Below, one piece after another: positions 50,272 through 59,188 of a stretch of DNA of 64,000 nucleotides. Position 1 is the first letter of the stretch. Every line of letters begins with the position of its first letter. The stretch lies in contig NZ_JANUXR010000002.1 in assembly GCF_024834075.1 (NCBI RefSeq), positions 212,219 to 276,218 of the forward strand. The letters are read 5' to 3'. The notes under the pieces are model-generated. The model was not told where the DNA came from. It did not search any database and saw nothing but the letters and a program-made list of their open reading frames with translations. The position numbers were made by a program, and so were the translations under genes. Source of the stretch: Corynebacterium sp. HS2168-gen11 (lineage in GTDB: Bacteria; Actinomycetota; Actinomycetes; Mycobacteriales; Mycobacteriaceae).

Positions 50272-50727
50272 TTATAGTGTCCTGTCGAGTCGATGCATGA
50301 GACGAATTTCAGATTCAAAATCTTGCGCTGATTCAAACGACTTATACACAGACGCAAAACGGAGATATGCGACTTCATCAAGTTCTCGAAGCGGCTCAAG
50401 AATAGCAAGACCAATTGCATTGGCATGGATCTGAGACGAACCATTTTGACGAACTTTTTCCTCAACCTGCTGCGCTAAACGTTTCAGAGAATCATCACTA
50501 ACATCACGTCCTTGGCACGCACGGCGTACACCAGACACCACTTTATCGCGGCTAAATGGCTCAGTTAAACCATTACGTTTCACAACCAATAGTTGAGCCT
50601 TTTCCATCGTTGTGAAACGACCTTGGCATGCGCTACATTCACGACGACGTCGAATAGCTGTTCCGCTATCAACAACACGAGAATCAATAACTTTGGAATG
50701 CTCGTGTTGACAAAATGGGCAGTGCAT
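50272..50727 (-). CDS. nrdR: transcriptional repressor NrdR
   Basis: A 151-residue NrdR: zinc ribbon (MHCPFC and CSACQGRF) and ATP-cone domain from VVKRNGL. It represses ribonucleotide reductase genes in response to dATP/ATP. Next to lexA, as in other actinobacteria; the reductase genes themselves are not in the window. Confidence 0.95.
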   Translation of the reverse strand: MHCPFCQHEHSKVIDSRVVDSGTAIRRRRECSACQGRFTTMEKAQLLVVKRNGLTEPFSRDKVVSGVRRACQGRDVSDDSLKRLAQQVEEKVRQNGSSQIHANAIGLAILEPLRELDEVAYLRFASVYKSFESAQDFESEIRLMHRLDRTL

Positions 50728-50808
50728 AAGACAAGACTCTTTCTCTTTGCAGACAAATTCTCTCTCTTATTATGCCAAGAGATATCAAATTGTCAGATAT
50801 AGTCGAAG

Positions 50809-51135
50809 TTACATGCCTGTATCAGCGATAACTTGCATATACTCTGCATCAAAGAAAGATGTCTCTTGTGGATCATTAGCAAGCAGCATGGAGATACCCG
50901 CACTAAACAACAATGCGGAAATGATCACAAGAGAGTAGCGTTTCAAACTTTCCAGCAAATATAGGCTTGCATGAGCAACTGTTCTACGCAATCCAACTTG
51001 CTGTGACCGTGATGTCGACTGGGAGATGGCGGATTGAAAAGCCAACTGCATGCCACCATTCCACACTGCAGCAGGTGGCACAACAACTGGGCACAGCTCC
51101 GATGCTTGTACTCGTCGAGGTTGAAGAGCAGTCAT
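50809..51135 (-). CDS. divS: DivS-like SOS-induced membrane protein
   Basis: A 108-residue protein with an N-terminal soluble part, one hydrophobic helix (about 68-86, SLVIISALLFSAGISMLLA) and a short C-terminal tail. In C. glutamicum the divergent neighbour of lexA is divS, an SOS-induced inhibitor of cell division. Sequence identity cannot be tested here; the assignment rests on position, size, one membrane helix and an SOS box in the promoter region. Confidence 0.65.
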   Translation of the reverse strand: MTALQPRRVQASELCPVVVPPAAVWNGGMQLAFQSAISQSTSRSQQVGLRRTVAHASLYLLESLKRYSLVIISALLFSAGISMLLANDPQETSFFDAEYMQVIADTGM

Positions 51136-51219
51136 AGTCGTACTTTCTCGTTAATGTTGCACAGAGATTCGGCATTGAGCTTCAAGATATCGAAATACTT
51201 TAAGTTACCAATACCAACT

Positions 51220-51235
51220 TCGCTCAATTGTTCGA
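51220..51235 (-). promoter_or_regulatory. SOS box 1 (divS side)
   Basis: TCGCTCAATTGTTCGA fits the actinobacterial SOS box (TCGAAnnnnnGTTCGA) with an imperfect left half. It lies 85 bases upstream of divS. Confidence 0.65.
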
Positions 51236-51284
51236 AATAGGAATTATGTTTAAATTATTATGGCGGTTACAACATTTGTCAAAC

Positions 51285-51300
51285 TCGAACATCTATTCGA
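51285..51300 (+). promoter_or_regulatory. SOS box 2 (lexA side)
   Basis: TCGAACATCTATTCGA fits the SOS box with an imperfect right half and lies about 195 bases upstream of the lexA start. Confidence 0.7.
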
Positions 51301-51493
51301 TATGGATATATTCTTAAAAACCCATGACTAGCTCTAATAATAACGAAAAAGTAGACCATGTCTCCTACACGATCATCTCGCCAATAGCAGAAAATCTTCG
51401 ATGAAAGATTCGACACATCTTGTCGAACTAATTGAAGTCAATCGAAAACCTCTGCTAGTATCAGAGAAAATGCCAATTGGAGGAAAACAAGCC

Positions 51494-52186
51494 ATGTCGA
51501 GTAAATCCAGCAAAAAAGATCAACGCGAACCGTTAACATCTCGTCAAAGCCAAGTATTACAAGTAATCATTGACGCAGTTCAATTGCGCGGATACCCTCC
51601 AAGCATTCGCGAAATTGGTGATGCAGCTGGATTGCATTCCACATCATCTGTTTCGTACCAGCTTAATGAATTGGTTCGAAAAGGCTATGTAGTTCGAGAC
51701 TCAAACAAGCCACGTGCAGTTAATATCACTACGTTGCCAACCGAACACACAAAAAAGACTGGTCCAAAACCTAAGAAACAAGTACAAGATCCAGAAATCA
51801 ACCTTGACGACTACTTTACTGTTCCTCTGGTTGGCACGATTGCAGCAGGTGTTCCAATTACTGCCGAAGAACATGTAGAAAATAAATTTTTGCTTTCCCG
51901 CGAGATTATCGGTGAAGGCGAACATTTTATGCTTAAAGTCAACGGTGAATCTATGCGTGATGCGGGCATTCTGGATGGTGACTATGTGGTTGTTCGTGCG
52001 CAAAATGTTGCAGAAAATGGAGAAATCGTTGCAGCGCTTATCGACGGCGAGGCGACTGTCAAAGAATATGCGGTTACATCCTCAGGTTCGTGGCTTCTCC
52101 CCCACAACCCAGAATTCGACGACATTCCAGTTACAGCCGATACTCAAATTCAAGGCAAAGTCGTAAGCTTGCTCCGCAGTTTCTAA
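51494..52186 (+). CDS. lexA: SOS repressor LexA
   Basis: A 230-residue LexA. The winged-helix DNA reader is at about 36-60 (PPSIREIGDAAGL), the self-cleavage bond is Ala118-Gly119 in TIAAGVP, and the catalytic pair is Ser153 (GESMRD) with Lys190 (ATVKEY). It shuts off SOS genes until RecA filaments trigger self-cleavage. GGAGG precedes the ATG at 51494; the longer frame runs into the operator region. Confidence 0.95.
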   Translation: MSSKSSKKDQREPLTSRQSQVLQVIIDAVQLRGYPPSIREIGDAAGLHSTSSVSYQLNELVRKGYVVRDSNKPRAVNITTLPTEHTKKTGPKPKKQVQDPEINLDDYFTVPLVGTIAAGVPITAEEHVENKFLLSREIIGEGEHFMLKVNGESMRDAGILDGDYVVVRAQNVAENGEIVAALIDGEATVKEYAVTSSGSWLLPHNPEFDDIPVTADTQIQGKVVSLLRSF

Positions 52187-52809
52187 CGCAATTCATGCAT
52201 ATACCCTGCATGGTACGGCCAATTTATCGTTCAGGCCTTGTAGATCTTTCACTTTGCGCTCTAAGCGCAGTTGTGAGCCACCACGTGAATGCCAACTAGT
52301 CCATGCGGACATTCAGGATAATTGTGCGAACCATCATTGACAATTGCCAATCTTCACATCTATTGGTGGCAAAATCGCGACGATACGTAAGCAAATACAT
52401 CAGTCAGTGTTGTATGACGTCTGACAGGTTTGCTTGTTTTTAGTACATTCTAAGCTCTCAATACCCCCAAAGTTCTACCCCTATTTCTTAATGTGGGCGT
52501 TTTCACGTTTACCCCGATGTCACCAAAATATGGCAAAACCCACAGGTCATCGACTTACTCGGATTTTAAGAGTGTTTTCCTACACGCTTGAAGCGCCACA
52601 TTACGATGAAAAAGCAACATTTTTTCCCACTCAAACTCACAAATGTGGGAAGATGATGAGTGACTTTCAAACATGAAGTTCGTATATCTGCGAATACTTC
52701 AGAAATAACAGAAACATCTCGTTTTTGTTTCACTTCTTTTCGCTTCAGCAAATGTTTGATTGCCAAATGCAAACTCAACACATACTGATTCAAGGAGATC
52801 CGTGTAACA
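52187..52809. other. spacer between lexA and sugR with hairpins
   Basis: No gene is seen in 620 bases. There is a hairpin TGCGCT-CTA-AGCGCA (52255-52269) and a longer stem AAGCAAA/TTTGCTT with an inner GTCAG/CTGAC pair (52389-52435) followed by GTTTTT, a likely terminator for lexA. One CGGACAT site is at 52306. Confidence 0.5.
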
Positions 52810-53592
52810 ATGTATTCAGAAGAACGCCGTCGTCAGATTGCCTCACTGACTGCAATTGAAGGACGCGTAAATGTTACGGAACTCGCTGCACGTTTTGACG
52901 TTACCGCAGAAACCATTCGCCGTGACTTAGCAGTGCTTGACCGAGAAGGTGTGGTTCATCGCGTTCATGGCGGTGCAGTAGCAAATCAAACTTTCCAAAC
53001 CACCGAATATCCACTCGATGCTCGAGCACGCTCCGCATCGACTGCTAAAAATTCGATTGCACAAGCAGCACTTGCCTTTCTCCCCGATCAACAAGGTGGA
53101 ATGTTCTTAGATGCAGGTACAACAACTGCTGCTCTAGCTGAGCTAATCTCATTACAGCCAACAGCGAAGCATTGGTCGATTGTTACGAACTCCTTGTCTA
53201 TTGCTCTTACTTTGGCGAATGCCAATCTCGATGAGGTGCAACTGCTTGGCGGCAGCGTGCGCGGCATTACTCAGGCTGTCGTTGGTGCACCAGCACTTCG
53301 TACGCTCGCTCTTATGCGTGCTGATGTTGCGTTTATCGGCACTAACGCTTTAACACTCGATCATGGGTTATCAACTGCTGATTCTCAAGAAGCAGCGATT
53401 AAGTCAGCTATGATTACCAATGCCCAAAAAGTTGTGGTGTTGTGCGACTCTACAAAAATGGGAACCGACTATCTCGTAAGCTTTGGCGCTATTTCTGATA
53501 TTGATGTAATTGTCACCGATGCAAACGTGCCAGACAGCTTCGTGAAAGCCCTTCGTGATCGTAATATCGAGGTTGTCATCGCACCAGCCTAG
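52810..53592 (+). CDS. sugR: DeoR-family sugar regulator SugR
   Basis: A 260-residue DeoR regulator: N-terminal HTH (RVNVTELAARFDVTAETIRRDL) and sugar-phosphate sensor domain (FLDAGTTTAAL, TNSLSIAL, LLGGSVRG). Placement beside ptsI, fruK and ptsH matches SugR of C. glutamicum, which represses PTS genes during growth without sugar. FruR is an alternative, but the lexA-side position favours SugR. Confidence 0.82.
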   Translation: MYSEERRRQIASLTAIEGRVNVTELAARFDVTAETIRRDLAVLDREGVVHRVHGGAVANQTFQTTEYPLDARARSASTAKNSIAQAALAFLPDQQGGMFLDAGTTTAALAELISLQPTAKHWSIVTNSLSIALTLANANLDEVQLLGGSVRGITQAVVGAPALRTLALMRADVAFIGTNALTLDHGLSTADSQEAAIKSAMITNAQKVVVLCDSTKMGTDYLVSFGAISDIDVIVTDANVPDSFVKALRDRNIEVVIAPA

Positions 53593-53616
53593 AGTTTCAT
53601 CGCTGATAATGCGTAC

Positions 53617-53651
53617 ATGTGGTGCTTCTGCTCAAGAAGTACCACATTTTT
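53617..53651 (+). terminator. terminator after sugR
   Basis: Stem ATGTGGTGCTTCT with AGAAGTACCACAT (one G-U) and a short loop, then TTTTT. Confidence 0.88.
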
Positions 53652-53770
53652 ACGAGGATCTGAGTCTTATACCCTGAAATTTTGTACTGATACGCAAATG
53701 CCGCAGCGTCGATAAGCATTGCAATACTTGAACGAGTGCGGCAGGGTGTTGTGGAATCGAGAAGGCATAG

Positions 53771-53811
53771 AAAAAGCCACTATCTTTGGTAACTTCTCCA
53801 AAGACAGTGGC
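53771..53811 (-). terminator. terminator after ptsI
   Basis: GCCACTATCTTTGG pairs with CCAAAGACAGTGGC; leftward reading ends TTTTTC. Confidence 0.88.
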
Positions 53812-53828
53812 CAGCTGTTTTCTACGGA

Positions 53829-55529
53829 TTAACTGCTCATCAGGATCTTTCGTACTGTTGCTCGAGCGTCTTTTGCGCCTTCAGCATCAAGTGCGGCTGC
53901 GGCAGCACGCTTGCAAGTTTCAAAATCGACTGCAGCAAGTTGTGCACCGACGGCTGCAATTGCAGTTGAGGCCGCTGAGAGTGAGTTCACGCCCAGACCA
54001 GTCAAGACACATGCCAGCAGTGGATCCGCTGCTGCTTCACCACAAATACCAACAGGCGTATTAAAACGCTGACCTTCCTTACAGGTGTGCTCAATCAAAC
54101 GCAGTACCGCTGGCTGCCAAGGATCCGTCAGATATGCCAATTGTGGTGACATGCGATCGGCTGCCATTGTATATTGCGTTAAATCATTCGTACCGATCGA
54201 GACGAAGTCGAGATATGGCATGATCTTATCTGCCATCAATGATGCGGCAGGAACTTCGATCATGGCACCAGCAATTAAGCCACGTTCTTTACAGAGTGCC
54301 GAGAACCACTTCGCTTCGCGTGCAGTTGCCACCATTGGCGCCATCACCCACGTCGGGCTGGAAGCATCGCGACCCAATTGCTGTGCTGCAAGCGCAATAG
54401 CGTCAAGCTGACGAGTCATAATTGGCTCATTCGCACGCGCAACACGAAGACCGCGTACACCTAGTGCTGGGTTGATCTCATCTGCCATATTCGCAAACGC
54501 CACTGGCTTATCAGAACCTGCGTCTAAGGACCGCACAACTACTTTTGCGTCTGGGAACTGTTCAAGCACTTTCTTGTAGACAGCGGCTTGTTCTTCGACA
54601 GATGGTTCCTCGGTAGCGGTTAAGAAGCACAACTCGGTACGGAACAGACCAATGCCTTCCGCTTGGCTTTGCGTTGCTGCTACACGTGCAGAATTGCCGT
54701 CTTGTACATTCGCGAGCAGTTGAATACGGTGACCATCTTTAGTCTGCGCTGGACCGCGCCACTGTGCAATTCGTTCTGCTTGCATATGAGATTCTTGCTC
54801 GGCAAGAAGTGCCGTCTCGGCATCAGCTTCAAGGGTGATTGTGCCCAATGAACCATCCACTAAGATCATCTCGCCAGAAGCAATGTTTTGGATACTTGAT
54901 CCTGCTGCAACGATGCACGGCACGTTGAGCTGACGCGCAATAATTGCAGTATGCGAGGTAGGTCCGCCAAGTTCAGTTACAAGACCGACAAAATATTCGG
55001 TATCTAAAGCAGCTGTATCGGCTGGAGAGAGATCGTCGGCGAATAGCACTACCCGTTCAGTTACTGCCGGCAGACCCGGCTCTGATTCACCGCGCAGTTC
55101 TGCGATCACGCGATCACGGATATCACGCAAGTCAGTTGTGCGTTCAGCCATCACTCCGCCGGCGGCCTCAAACAAAGCAACAAATTTGGTCGTTGCTGCA
55201 ACAACGGCATAATCAGCCGGATGACCTCCAGTGATACCCTTTTTCACAGCCTTGCGCCAACCACGATCATTAATCATGCCGGCAGTAGCTTTCAACACTG
55301 CAGAAGCATCACCTACTGCTCGCTCGGAACGCTCAAGCAAACGTTGAGCGACTGTATCAGCGGCGATAGTAAAACGTTCCAACTCCGCTTCACGCTTTGC
55401 TTCGTCGACGACATCACCAGCTTGCGGTAACTTTGGGCGCGGACTGATCCACACTGCCTTTGCATAGCGTACGCCTGGTACAACAGCCGTACCCTTATAA
55501 CCTGTGCCACTTGTCACATCATCGAACAT
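53829..55529 (-). CDS. ptsI: PTS enzyme I
   Basis: A 566-residue phosphoenolpyruvate-protein phosphotransferase. His193 in GGPTSHTAIIAR is the phosphorylated residue; the C-terminal PEP barrel has FRTELCF, the SIGTNDLTQY block and CGEAAADP. It starts the PTS phosphorelay by moving phosphate from PEP to HPr. It is transcribed opposite to sugR and fruK. Confidence 0.95.
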   Translation of the reverse strand: MFDDVTSGTGYKGTAVVPGVRYAKAVWISPRPKLPQAGDVVDEAKREAELERFTIAADTVAQRLLERSERAVGDASAVLKATAGMINDRGWRKAVKKGITGGHPADYAVVAATTKFVALFEAAGGVMAERTTDLRDIRDRVIAELRGESEPGLPAVTERVVLFADDLSPADTAALDTEYFVGLVTELGGPTSHTAIIARQLNVPCIVAAGSSIQNIASGEMILVDGSLGTITLEADAETALLAEQESHMQAERIAQWRGPAQTKDGHRIQLLANVQDGNSARVAATQSQAEGIGLFRTELCFLTATEEPSVEEQAAVYKKVLEQFPDAKVVVRSLDAGSDKPVAFANMADEINPALGVRGLRVARANEPIMTRQLDAIALAAQQLGRDASSPTWVMAPMVATAREAKWFSALCKERGLIAGAMIEVPAASLMADKIMPYLDFVSIGTNDLTQYTMAADRMSPQLAYLTDPWQPAVLRLIEHTCKEGQRFNTPVGICGEAAADPLLACVLTGLGVNSLSAASTAIAAVGAQLAAVDFETCKRAAAAALDAEGAKDARATVRKILMSS

Positions 55530-55596
55530 AAGAAGCGTTCCTCACTTTCAAAAAGGTATTAGTTCTAGAACACCACAAAAACAACATTTTCGCAAT

Positions 55597-55620
55597 AAAC
55601 CAAAAAATCAAATTTGGTTT
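55597..55620. promoter_or_regulatory. palindrome between ptsI and fruK
   Basis: AAACCAAA and TTTGGTTT flank eight AT-rich bases, about 70 bases upstream of ptsI in the divergent promoter region of ptsI and fruK. A candidate operator for a sugar regulator. The spacer also contains ATGTCCG at 55668. Confidence 0.5.
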
Positions 55621-55859
55621 CTATGCCCTATTCTTTTTGGTTGTGCACCTACAAACCGATCGTCGAAATGTCCGGATCTTTGCCAGTAGTAGCAAACTTC
55701 CGAAACATCGATTCACAAGCAATTTTAGCACTCAATTCAAAACTCCCGCAGGTAGTCCGTTAAACTACTGAGTGAACAAAGTGACACAGCAAGAACGCGC
55801 CCGAAAAGGCACATGAGAAATATTTCATCTTTTTGATGAAACGTGAGGCAGGTGAAAAT

Positions 55860-56852
55860 GTGAACAAGACCAAACACCAACCTCTTATTGTCACAGTCAC
55901 TCCTAATCCGAGTATCGATACCACTTTTCAACTTTCGGAACTATTCGTACCTGGCAACGTACAACGTGTGTCCACTACCTTGCATTCTGCCGGTGGCAAA
56001 GGCATGAATGTTTCCCATGCACTGCACAAAGCAGCCATTGCAAACTTGGCAATTTTCCCCGCACATGCCCACGATCATTTTTTACAGCTCGCACGTAAAA
56101 CGGGCATTTCTTTCGTCAATACGCCAGCAACGAATAGCGTACGCATCAATACCACCATCTGCGAACCAGATGGGACAACCACGAAACTCAATGGTGCAGG
56201 CGCAGAGCTGACTGCTGAGGATCAAAAAAGTTTAGAATCAGCGATTTTACAACACAGTCCACTAGCGCAATGGGTTGCCCTCGCTGGCTCCCTACCACCG
56301 GGCCTCACCGCAGATTGGTATTGCGAAATTACCCAACTCCTGCGCAATTATGCCCCAAATGTGAAAATCGCAATCGATACTGCCGATGCCCCGCTGCGTG
56401 CAGTTTACGATCGCCTCGATCAGTGCGCACCAGATCTTTTATCGCCGAATAGCTTAGAGCTTGGTCAGCTTGTCGGTATTCCAGGCGAGATTTTAGAAAA
56501 CGAAGTCGAAAACGGTAATTTTTTGCCATTACTGGCTGCTTGCGACAAGCTGCTTCACAAAGGATTACCTGAGGTTTTAGTGACGCTTGGTGCGGCAGGC
56601 GCTGTCTTAATAAATTCAGAAACTGCCTTGTATGCAAGGTGTTCCCCTGTCAAAGTGTTATCCACTGTTGGCGCAGGTGATAGTACTTTGGCTGGATACT
56701 TACGCGGCATTGTTGAAGGATATTCAGCCTCTGAGGCATTACAGCTTGCTGTGGGATATGGCACAGCTGCCGTAACACTGCCAGGTACTGCCATTCCAGG
56801 ACCAGTCCATGCAGCGTCATATCCTGTCACCGTTGAGGAAATTCGGTACTAA
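55860..56852 (+). CDS. fruK: 1-phosphofructokinase (PfkB family)
   Basis: A 330-residue PfkB kinase: N-terminal TVTPNPSIDTTF, HSAGGKGMNVS and the C-terminal catalytic motif TVGAGDSTLAGY. It phosphorylates fructose-1-phosphate to the 1,6-bisphosphate. The start is chosen at GTG 55860, where AGGTG precedes; earlier frames give no homology. The usual ptsF gene that follows it in related bacteria is missing. Confidence 0.87.
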   Translation: MNKTKHQPLIVTVTPNPSIDTTFQLSELFVPGNVQRVSTTLHSAGGKGMNVSHALHKAAIANLAIFPAHAHDHFLQLARKTGISFVNTPATNSVRINTTICEPDGTTTKLNGAGAELTAEDQKSLESAILQHSPLAQWVALAGSLPPGLTADWYCEITQLLRNYAPNVKIAIDTADAPLRAVYDRLDQCAPDLLSPNSLELGQLVGIPGEILENEVENGNFLPLLAACDKLLHKGLPEVLVTLGAAGAVLINSETALYARCSPVKVLSTVGAGDSTLAGYLRGIVEGYSASEALQLAVGYGTAAVTLPGTAIPGPVHAASYPVTVEEIRY

Positions 56853-57059
56853 GACTTGTGTATTTTGCTAAAAATCTCACATTCAAAGAAAAATGTTGGC
56901 AGTTTTACATAAAACCACATACAATCGGACATAGGTACGCTCTTCCTATTTGTAGCGGCACCTCGTGTGCCCTCGCTACTGCAAAGAGCAGAATGTCACA
57001 TGTTGCTGTCAGCAAATGATCATGCATCGTTTCGCTGTGAATCGAAAGGACCATTAAAA

Positions 57060-57323
57060 ATGGCTTCCAAGACCGTTACGGTCGGCTCTGCAGTCGGCCT
57101 TCATGCTCGCCCTGCTTCCATCATCGCTGAAGCTGCTGGTGAATACGACGAAGATATCTTCTTGACTCTTGAAGGTGAAGACGACGACGAAACTGATGCA
57201 GCATCTTCTTTGATGATCATGGCTCTTGGCGCTGAAAAGGGTGACAAAGTGACTGTGACCTCAGATAACGCTGAAGCAGTGGAGAAGATCGCCGCCCTTA
57301 TCGAACAAGATCTCGACGCTTAA
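57060..57323 (+). CDS. ptsH: phosphocarrier protein HPr
   Basis: An 87-residue HPr with the active histidine in GLHARPAS (His15) and the regulatory region around DAASSLMIMALGA. It carries phosphate from enzyme I to the sugar-specific EIIs. AAAGGA precedes the ATG. It lies about 207 bases after fruK. Confidence 0.96.
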   Translation: MASKTVTVGSAVGLHARPASIIAEAAGEYDEDIFLTLEGEDDDETDAASSLMIMALGAEKGDKVTVTSDNAEAVEKIAALIEQDLDA

Positions 57324-57340
57324 GTAAGCTTGTTTTTCAC

Positions 57341-57389
57341 CAACCGCTGGTTGTGTTCCAATGAGAGTTTGGAAACGTACCAGCGGTTG
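57341..57389. terminator. bulged hairpin between ptsH and the urocanase-like gene
   Basis: CAACCGCTGGT and ACCAGCGGTTG pair (11 bp) and enclose TTCCA/TGGAA. It separates two convergent genes but has no T-run. Confidence 0.6.
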
Positions 57390-57407
57390 TCGCATTGGTA
57401 GGTGTCG

Positions 57408-58985
57408 TTAAGTATGCACCAATTGGCCATCGTCAGAGAAGATTTTTGCTTGCACTGCCAAGCGCTGCGCGCGGCTATCCCCCATCGCGCACCTACGCAA
57501 CACAGTAATCGATGGATCTGTGGCAAACAACACACGAATCTGATCCTCAGCACGCTGAGAACCATCGGCAAGAATCACATAATGCAAAGACTTCGACCCA
57601 ACATGGACCCAATCGGCGCCGCGACCGCTCGCAGCCATTGCATATAACGCAACCGCCGATGCATCATAGGCGCCAACCCCCGTTTCACGCGCATACGGAA
57701 ATGGCGACACTCCAATTGCAATTGGCGTGTCAATCACCTTATCACGCACCAGGGCATTCAACGCCAAAGCCACTTTTAATTGCTGGCCGAATCCTAAATA
57801 ACACGTGCGCGCAGGATACCGCTGCACCGGCAAACACGAATCCGCAAAACTCAGCCAGGTTTCCAGTCCCACATGTGGCTGCACAACCGCGCGCAGTGCC
57901 GCAACTGTCGCATCTAAAGCTTTTATCGCCTCCCGCTTCCTACGGCCGCCTAATAGCACCCAGCTAAACTCACTCGCCCCCTGATTACGCAACGCAGCAA
58001 CATGCTCGTCATGCCGCACCACCAGCTCCGCAGCACGTGACACGCCACGCTCTAGTGCAATCTGGCGCACTCCCCGCTGCAAATCAAACACCAGCGCTCC
58101 AAAATCCTGAAACGCCAACAACGATTCCACATACTCACGACACACATTCCACGACAATTTTTCCGCCAGCACTGAATCCTGCAGCCGCGTATACCGCCAT
58201 CGAACAGGCCGAATATGTCGTGGCACAAAATCGGTCACATTCGGCAAAGGAATACGATGAAATACTGCAGTGATAGGCAAATCACCGGAAAGGTGGCAGC
58301 TGAGTGCCTCGGCAATCGCGTTGGTGGCATGGGCATGTACCCCCACTATTAAGGAAATATTCGCAACTTTTGCCTCTGCAGCAGTTGCAATGGCTGTATG
58401 CATATCTTCACAAATAACATTGACATACTGCTTATCGACGGCGTCTTGCAACACTTCCCGATCGACATCAACCACAATACTCACCCCACCAAAGGCCTTC
58501 ACCAGCTGTGCTTGTGCCCGCCCATGATCACCACAACCAAGAATCAATGTCACAGTATCAGTGAAATCGCCACCGAGGTGTGTTTTCGCCAACCTATAAC
58601 AAGTCTCAAAAGACTCCAACATGTGTGCCTGGACATCATCAAGAAACCAGGCAGGTTCAGCTTCAACGCTGCTGTGAGAGGCCAGAATACGTGGTCCAAA
58701 TGTGGTACCGGGAATCACGCCTAGAAAGCGATCGCGCTCATACAGCATCGTTTCATTATCCGCTAACGTATCCACCGCAGTGGCTTCTGGCCCATACACA
58801 TGACGCAGCAACGGATACAACCACAACGCATAGCCAGTAGGCTGCCCAAAAGCACTAAGGGTAGCTTCAGCAGTGAATGTGTCCGTGCTTGCAGGTGAGG
58901 TTGGGCGCGTACTTGTTTCCAGCTTGCTGTTGTTACTTGATGCTACATCCGCGCCGTGCATGAACGTCGATATGGTCTCGGTCAC
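57408..58985 (-). CDS. divergent urocanase-like protein
   Basis: A 525-residue protein, full length for urocanase (about 550-560). Urocanase-like blocks appear in the right order: DNETMLYERDRFLGVIPGT, a Rossmann segment LGCGDHGRAQAQ followed by VVDVDREVL (about 149-180), GALVFDLQRGVRQIA (296-310), FSWVLLGG (340-347), PARTCYLGFG (391-400) with Cys395 where urocanase has its conserved cysteine, IAIGVSPFPYARE (422-434) and DGSQRAEDQIRVLFATDP (474-491). Missing are the N-terminal YGGIGKAARNW, the DQTSAHDP loop, and the LHHGGGVGIGYS loop, which reads WVHVGSKSLHY. Some active-site parts are therefore changed, so the substrate may not be urocanate. GTG at 58985 with AGGAG upstream. No histidine-degradation genes are nearby; a nucleobase permease is. 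Confidence 0.65.
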   Translation of the reverse strand: MTETISTFMHGADVASSNNSKLETSTRPTSPASTDTFTAEATLSAFGQPTGYALWLYPLLRHVYGPEATAVDTLADNETMLYERDRFLGVIPGTTFGPRILASHSSVEAEPAWFLDDVQAHMLESFETCYRLAKTHLGGDFTDTVTLILGCGDHGRAQAQLVKAFGGVSIVVDVDREVLQDAVDKQYVNVICEDMHTAIATAAEAKVANISLIVGVHAHATNAIAEALSCHLSGDLPITAVFHRIPLPNVTDFVPRHIRPVRWRYTRLQDSVLAEKLSWNVCREYVESLLAFQDFGALVFDLQRGVRQIALERGVSRAAELVVRHDEHVAALRNQGASEFSWVLLGGRRKREAIKALDATVAALRAVVQPHVGLETWLSFADSCLPVQRYPARTCYLGFGQQLKVALALNALVRDKVIDTPIAIGVSPFPYARETGVGAYDASAVALYAMAASGRGADWVHVGSKSLHYVILADGSQRAEDQIRVLFATDPSITVLRRCAMGDSRAQRLAVQAKIFSDDGQLVHT

Positions 58986-59132
58986 AGCTTCTCCTTTTTT
59001 TGTTTTGCACTGGAGCAACCTGTCTATGCTGCTATTTTTCCTTAATGTTGGGCATAGACTAGCGCAAAACACCACCTCACACCAGCAATTACCTCAAGTC
59101 ATAGGTAATGACTTCCGGTGTGATTTAGGCAC

Positions 59133-59167
59133 GAAAAAGCTGGACCCCTATTAAGGAAATCCAGCTT
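59133..59167 (-). terminator. terminator after the uracil permease
   Basis: AAGCTGGA pairs with TCCAGCTT; leftward reading ends TTTTTC. The loop contains CTATTAAGG. Confidence 0.8.
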
Positions 59168-59188
59168 GTGATGATTCACGCTTAACGC

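Noticed and set aside
51401..51493. Longer LexA N-terminus
   Set aside because: The extension runs into the operator region; the ATG at 51494 has GGAGG upstream and matches known LexA starts.
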